64,000 nucleotides of DNA, taken from the NCBI GenBank assembly GCA_022578965.1, contig MU400629.1:1-64000 (forward strand). The letters are read 5' to 3'. This DNA comes from Xylaria sp. FL1777 (Eukaryota; Ascomycota; Sordariomycetes; Xylariales; Xylariaceae). Under the pieces are notes generated by a model. That model saw only the letters and a list, made by a program, of their open reading frames with translations, ran no database searches and was not told where the DNA came from. Positions 57,969 to 64,000 of this stretch are shown here, piece by piece (the stretch's first letter is position 1; each line of letters opens with the position of its first letter). The position numbers were made by a program, and so were the translations under genes.

Positions 57969-59583
57969 GCGGTGCTTTTCCCTCTTAAAGACAGTTTCGA
58001 CGAAAGGGAGTTCGGGAGGACGGGATATACATGACTCGGAAATGACATTGGCGTTTATGCATTGCTTTCCAAGGTTGCTTGGGACGATATTGTACGAACT
58101 TGGAAGACCTCATCTGGTCTCCGGTGATGCTTGGGTGTGATAGATAATTCTATAACAGACATTAAGAGTAAGACACAGTACCCTGCTCGGAACATCCATT
58201 GTTTCATGTTTCAATAGCTACGATGGGAAATGTAACTATACATCACTTCGTGCTCCATCTGGCGCCATGTGAGCATGATGATTAAGGCAGTAAGAGCCAG
58301 CCAAGAAAGTCAGTCGATCATGAGCCCACATAGTCGGTACGCGTAGCAGGCAGGCAGGTTGGTTATATTAACCTGGAAGCATGCAAGTTGTTTTGCATGC
58401 TCCATGCACAAGATATACCGGTACTCATCTGCCGGCCAACCTCCCACCAGCATGGCATCTGGTTCTGTTTCCAGATTTCGGTTCTACGGGAACCTGTGGT
58501 GCTTTCAACATTGGCACATGGCACTCGATGGAACCGAATGCCTTGTGTGCGCAGTATACTGAGATGGCTATGAGACACAGCGGTTCATCTGGAGCGTTTT
58601 ACGATTTCTAATAACTGTATGCCGGGGTGTTGGCACTGCGGCTATGCTATGTAGCGTTTATTCACGCCATTATCTGGCCCGATATCGCCATTGCCATGCG
58701 TAAATATTGCTCAATGTAATGGCAGGAAGAAATGGGTATTTCGAGCGACCGGTATGGCATACGAAGTACATGATGTACTTTGCGCGTGGTCATGATTCGC
58801 TGGGGCTGCATTAGTCTTGAAGTTCTCGGCGGAAACCCCGCAAAACATCCAAGCTGCCGGAGCTTCCAAGGCTCTACCGCAGTGCACTAGGCTCTTCTCG
58901 CCGTAGGTAATTTAGGTAGCTCTATAGCACCCTCTGAGGGCGTTCCGAGGCCCTTCTGAGGGGCCAGAACCGCCTTGACCTCTTATGCAAGCTGTCCTGT
59001 CATCAGCCCTGTAACGTAACCCAATACCCGAGACCTGCATCACACAGAGCCATAATAATAATCCGGCGCGCAGGTATCGAAACCTACCTATCAACGGATC
59101 TTGCTCTTATCTATCTAAATAGACCGATTCATTAATTAGGTACATACGTAAATAGACAGCCCAGCCCCGCTGTGCCCCTCGTTACGTGCCTACTTATCTA
59201 CCTAGGTACATTACCTACAGACTGCAGGTAAGTACATGTAGGCATATTTAGTACTCATAAAGTACCTACTCACATCCCTCCCTGCCTACAGCGCCGTTCC
59301 CGCATTCCCGTCCTCCCTCCCGTCTTATTGGCCAGAGCTGTCAACTACAGTGAATCTGGCGACATCGACCGCCCCGTCAAGACACTCCCGACCCCCCCTC
59401 CTCCTCCTCCTACTCTCCCTTGTTATCCTCCTCCTCGCCGTTGTCTTCAACCTGGCTGCTCCACGGGCCGTCCTTCGCCTTTCTCTCTACCTGAACCATC
59501 TTCGTATCAAGCCCTCTACCCATTCAGCGTCACCTCACCTCGGCCGATCCTCTATCGCAACTAGATCTCTTGTGACCGCCACC
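57969..59583. other. Intergenic and oligopeptidase leader
   Basis: No gene. It contains TACCTA tracts near 59195-59230 and a strong GTAAGT donor-like site at 59227, which may begin a 5' UTR intron of the oligopeptidase gene. Confidence 0.5.
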
Positions 59584-61823
59584 ATGGCTCCCGACAAGTA
59601 TAAGAACCCACCTCAGGCTCCGCCCACTTTCACAGGCACCAAGGAGTCCATCGTCGACGATGCGAAGGCTCTTTGCGACACCACGCGCTCCTTGCTTGAC
59701 AAGATTGCCGCCGGTGTGTCCGTAGACAAGTCCAGCTTTGCTTCTGTCTTGATTCCCATGATAGAGGACGAGAATGAGGCCCAGCTCAGATCTCGAATTC
59801 TAGGCTTCTACCAATATGTCTCGGGAGATGCCGATCTGCGCAATGCCTCTACTGAGGCTGAGAAGCTCATGGATGACTTCTCCATCGAGTGTAATATGCG
59901 TGAAGATATCTATACTCTTGTCGAGGCTGCTTTCCGTTCACAAAAAACCAATGAGCCGAGTCTAGACTCTGAAAGCCTGCGGTTGCTTGAGAAGGAACGT
60001 AAGGGATATATCAGAAACGGCCTTGGTTTGGCAAAAGGCCCCCAACGAGATCGTTTCAAGGATATTAAGAAGCGCCTGAGTCAGATTGGCATCCAATTCC
60101 AAAAAGCTCTAAATGAAGAAAATGGAAGCCTCTGGCTCACCAGAGAGGAGCTGGATGGTGTCCCAGGTGACGTTATCGACGGTCTTGAGAAAGGCACCGG
60201 TGAGAACGAGGGAAAGGTCAGACTAAGCTTTAAGTATCCAGACTTATTCCCGACTCTCAAGTTTGCGAAAAACCCTGATACGCGGAGAAAAGTATTCATT
60301 GCTAATGAAAACAAGGTATTTACCCTACAGCTTCTCGTTCCCTTAGCTATGAAGCTGCAGTACCTAACAGTCACGGCAGTGCAATGACAATGTCCCCCTT
60401 TTCAAAGAGGCCATCTTATTACGTGACGAAGCAGCACGGATGTTGGGATATGCCAATCATGCCGCTTTCCGCATTGAGGATAAGATGGCGAAGCTCCCTG
60501 AAACTGTGAATTCCTTCCTATCTGATCTTCGAACCAAGCTGGCTCCTGGCGGCGTAAAAGAGCAAGCTCATCTGCTAGAGCTGAAGAAGAAGGACGAAGA
60601 ATCGAGAGGCTTAAAGCCAGATGAGAATTTCTACCTCTGGGATAATCGTTTCTACGACCGAATGATGGTTGAGCAGGAGTACAGCATTGATGAAGTCAAG
60701 ATTTCCGAGTACTTCCCCCTGCAATCCACAGTCCAAGGAATGCTCGAGATTTTCGAAAAACTATTCGGTCTCGCTTTCGTCAAGCTAGACCAGAGTGAGC
60801 GACAGCGACTATCGCCAACTGGCAAAGCTGAGGATATTGCCTGGCACGAGGATGTCATCCTCTTCTCCGTTTGGGATGATGCATCTGAAGGCGATGGATT
60901 CGTAGGATACCTCTATCTTGATCTGCACCCTCGTCAGGGTAAATATGGCCACGCCGCAAATTTCAACCTCCAACCAGGCTACGTGCAGAAGGACGGATCG
61001 CGCCGATTTCCGGCTACAGCACTAGTCTGTAACTTTTCGAAACCTACGGAAAAGAAACCCTCGCTTCTTAAGCATGATGAAGTTGTCACGCTGTTCCACG
61101 AACTCGGCCATGGCATCCACGATTTGGCAGGTCGGTGCAGGTACAGTCGCTTCCACGGCACATCTACCGTTAGGGATTTCGTAGAAGCGCCGAGCCAGAT
61201 GCTCGAGAATTGGTGTTGGACGTCCAGCCAGCTCAAGTCGCTCTCGAACCACTATGAGACGGGCCAGAAGATCCCCGATGATTTAATCGAGAAGCTCATC
61301 TCCACTAAACACGTCAACGACGCGTTGTTCAATTTGAGACAGTTACACTTCGGTATCTTCGATATGACTGTACACTCACCCAATAGCCACGAAGAGTTGG
61401 AAAAACTTGATGCTAGCAAACTCTATAACGAGCTGCGCGCACAGATCTGCGGTCTCAAGGGACCCGAAGTTCTTGGTGAAGGAAGGTAAGGATCAACAAT
61501 GACATAAACGAATCGTCCAACTATCCCGTTTACTAACCTGGTCTAACAGCACCTGGGGACACGGCCAAGCTACCTTTGGCCATCTCATAGGAGGATATGA
61601 TGCCGGATACTACGGCTACTTGTCATCCGAAGTCTACAGTGCAGATATGTTCCATACGAGCTTCAAGAAGGATCCAATGAACGGAAAGGAGGGTTGTAGA
61701 TACCGGCACACCGTACTGGAACGAGGTGGAAGCCAGGACGAGATGGAGACACTGAAGCAGTTCCTTGGCAGGGCACCTAGTAGCGACGCGTTCTACGCCG
61801 AACTGGGTCTCACGGCTGCATAA
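59584..61823 (+). CDS. PRD1: M3 metallo-oligopeptidase (saccharolysin/thimet type)
   Basis: Three exons: 59584-60315, 60380-61485 and 61550-61823, giving 703 residues. The ATG is in a perfect GCCACCATGG context. The zinc site HELGH is at residues 484-488 with Glu485 as the base, and the third ligand is Glu513 in FVEAPSQMLENW. These and the GHAANFNLQPGY and STWGHGQATFGHL regions place it in family M3. Saccharolysin cleaves peptides of under about 20 residues in the cytosol (and intermembrane space in yeast). Both introns are 64 bases, with CTAAC branch sites. The frame is open for 340 bases before the ATG and encodes a leucine-rich stretch, but has no ATG. Confidence 0.87.
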
Positions 61824-62555
61824 GTGGATAGCAGACGCTGGCTAGAGGGCAGCGGCACATGCATACAGAACATTATCAAGTGGTCATGTATCATCGGCCG
61901 AAGGGGCGTTACTCCTGCGAAGAGGCGATGCGAGCTGGATAAAACGCTGTGAATCGTCATTGCTTATAGATTAGATCGGTGGTCGGCTGTCGACTGGGCA
62001 CCCCAAAGTTCAAGAGGTTGCCCCTATCTTATCTTCCCCCTTCATATTTTAGATCTCCATAATACAAAGATACTGTCCGTTTTCACGGCCTAGACTTTTC
62101 ACCTCCTAGTATGAACACTCCAAGGCCCTCTTACTTGTGTGCATAATTTTGAATTTGCTTGTGTTTTTATGCAGAGCCCAAGCACCTAGTATAAAGTATA
62201 CCTAGGTACCTCTGTAGGTATAATGGATAGTATCGGCCCATTCCGAAGTGTGGCTTGCGTGGCTGTGCATTTCCAAGCACCCGCAGTAGTCTTCTCCGCG
62301 AAACCCCACTAGGACTGCCCCCACCTTGGCGTAAAGTAAACAACACGCGTAAAGACACCCAATCAACGATCGAGTCGCTCAGCTTCAACTGCTCTTTAAG
62401 TGTTCCTACATTCATGTCCTGACTTTGTTTGCAATCCTCACTCTAAAGCTTTCTTCACCCCATTGAGAAAATATTTTCACTACACAACACAACGCTATAC
62501 TACGAACCAAAAATCTACGTAAAGACGCGGCTTTGTCGCATCAACCCCAGCCACG
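61824..62555. other. Intergenic
   Basis: 3' side of the oligopeptidase and promoter of the BIR gene. A TACCTAGGTACC motif is at about 62199-62210. No gene. Confidence 0.5.
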
Positions 62556-64000
62556 ATGGCGTCAGGCGAGATGCCTGAACAATACTACACGTTCGACGGC
62601 CGACTTGCTTCCTTCCAAACCACACAGCCGGCAGCGCGACGCGGCTCAACGGCGAAAGGCAAAGCCCCCAAGGCATTTTCATGGCCACACAAACTATTAG
62701 ATGCGGAAATTGTATGCGGCAAACCCACCATTTTTGATCGCGACCTGGGAGCGGAAGTGCTAACTTGCCATCATGTAGTTTGCACGCGCTGGGTTCTACT
62801 TCGCACCGTCCGCGCATTTCCCTGACAACACGGTGTGCTTCCTGTGCTGCAAGAATGTGGATGGATGGGAAGAGGATGACAATCCCTTTGAGGAGCACCT
62901 GCGACTGTCGCCGCACTGCGGCTGGGCAATCGTCGCGGGCATCGAGACAGGCTTGGGCGACTACGCTTTGGACGATCCTACAAGCTCCGAGATGATAGAA
63001 GCGCGGAAAGCAACATTTGGCGACAGATGGCCACACGATGGCAAGCGAGGTTGGAAGTGCAAAACGAAGCAGGTACGCTCCCTTCACTTTGTTGCCTTCC
63101 TGGCCATTGATCGCCCCTGACTCTAATCATCGCAGCTCGTCGATGCCGGCTGGAAGTATACGCCTACTATGGACTCGGATGATATGGCGACCTGCACCTA
63201 CTGTCAATTGGCTCTCGATGGCTGGGAACCGAAGGACAATCCCATGTGAGTATATTCACCATTGTACCTATACCCTCTTACATGACATTGACCCAATCCT
63301 TCAGGGATGAGCATTACCGGCGATCTCCAGAATGCCCATTTTTTGTCTTGATCAATCAATACAAATCTGCAGCACCTACCAAGAAGAAAGGTCGAGGCAA
63401 AGGAGCTAGATCCTCCCAAGCATCGCGCCTTTCTTCACTGTCTGTTGCAACCGCAGCTTCAGATGCCACTTCGCTGCTTGAACATCCCGCAGATCACGAC
63501 GATAGTGTCTTGACTACAACTTCCATTATGACACAAGGCGGTACTAAGCGTCCAAGAACCAAGAAGGCCACTGCTTCAAAAGGAAAGAAATCTAGGTCTA
63601 AGAAAGAAGAGGTTGTTGAAGTACTTGAAGATCCTCCTGAGGAACCACAGCCAGCAAACGAGGATGTATTGCCTCAGGAAGAGCAATCCCTAGCAATAGA
63701 GACAGAGAAGCCTTCTCGGAAACCTGCTCGAAGCCGTAAACGTGCGAGTGCTGCTGTCGAAGACTCAGTACTCACTACGGCGGAAGCCCCAGCTCCGAAG
63801 AAGAGAGCGACTCGTGGAAAAGTAGTCTCCGCCAAGGCAGAGCAGCCCGATACCAATCCCACAATGTTTGATCCTGCTCCCCCCGAGATAGACGAGGCCG
63901 AGGTCGATGCTGAACTGAAAGCATTAGAAGCTGAAATGGCCGAAATGGAAGTTGAGCCAGCACGGACACTTCATGTCCCTAAGAAAGGCCGTCAAGCTGG
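62556..64000 (+). CDS. BIR-domain protein (Bir1/survivin type), partial
   Basis: Four exons seen: 62556-62711, 62779-63072, 63136-63245 and 63305 onward; the last runs past the window edge. All introns are about 60-67 bases. Two BIR domains: the first has Cys72, Cys75, His92 and Cys99 (CFLC ... EEHLRLSPHC), the second Cys170, Cys173, His190 and Cys197 (CTYC ... DEHYRRSPEC), each a zinc-binding CCHC set. A long charged Lys/Ser/Glu-rich tail with KKRATRGK and RKRASA motifs begins near residue 215. Fungal Bir1 works with the chromosomal passenger complex (Aurora kinase, INCENP) at centromeres; the conserved C-terminal part would lie outside this window. Confidence 0.83.

Noticed and set aside
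59242..59583. Open frame upstream of the oligopeptidase with a leucine-rich, membrane-like stretch
   Set aside because: No ATG in frame; the annotated ATG has an ideal context. A 5' UTR intron starting at 59227 is a simpler reading.

Overview
This is a window from a filamentous ascomycete, most likely a Sordariomycete. Genes are protein-coding, carry short introns (mostly 50-150 bases) with GT-AG ends and CTAAC or CTGAC branch sites, and encode typical Pezizomycotina proteins. The first 4.3 kb is an extremely AT-rich block with sharp edges, as left by repeat-induced point mutation (RIP). All gene models below were spliced by eye from the DNA. No tRNA, rRNA, CRISPR array or intact transposon was seen.

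Layout. 0.1-4.3 kb: AT-rich, RIP-like repeat remnant. 5.5-11 kb: GPI-anchored Ser/Thr-rich protein, GNAT acetyltransferase, FAD/NAD(P) monooxygenase-like enzyme, YwbE-like protein with a zinc finger. 11-14 kb: gene-poor. 14-25 kb: alpha/beta hydrolase, a very long kinesin-14, mitochondrial ribosomal protein bS21m, RBM25-like splicing factor. 25.7-31.5 kb: peroxisomal enoyl-CoA hydratase, secreted GH28 pectinase, second GNAT-like protein. 34-43.6 kb: transmembrane SH3 protein, NAF1 (H/ACA snoRNP assembly), ALG9-type mannosyltransferase. 45-51.4 kb: three adjacent secreted carbohydrate-active genes (GH43, a CBM1 protein, GH127). 53.4-64 kb: CoA-binding protein, class I methyltransferase, myosin essential light chain, M3 oligopeptidase, and a BIR-domain protein that runs off the right edge.

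How the genes work together. Most are unrelated housekeeping genes (splicing, snoRNP assembly, N-glycosylation, mitochondrial translation, cytokinesis, chromosome segregation, peptide turnover). The accessory theme is plant cell-wall attack: GH28 acts on pectin backbone, GH43 and GH127 on arabinose-containing side chains or glycoproteins, and the CBM1 protein binds cellulose. Three of these four genes have a GGCTAA (XlnR-type) hexamer in the upstream gap. No secondary-metabolite cluster or obviously new multi-gene system was found. The points most worth a second look are the AT-rich block, a GC-AG intron, a 19-base microexon, the divergent long kinesin-14, the CBM1 protein with an unassigned C-terminal domain, several perfect inverted repeats, and a 44-base element present twice in the window.
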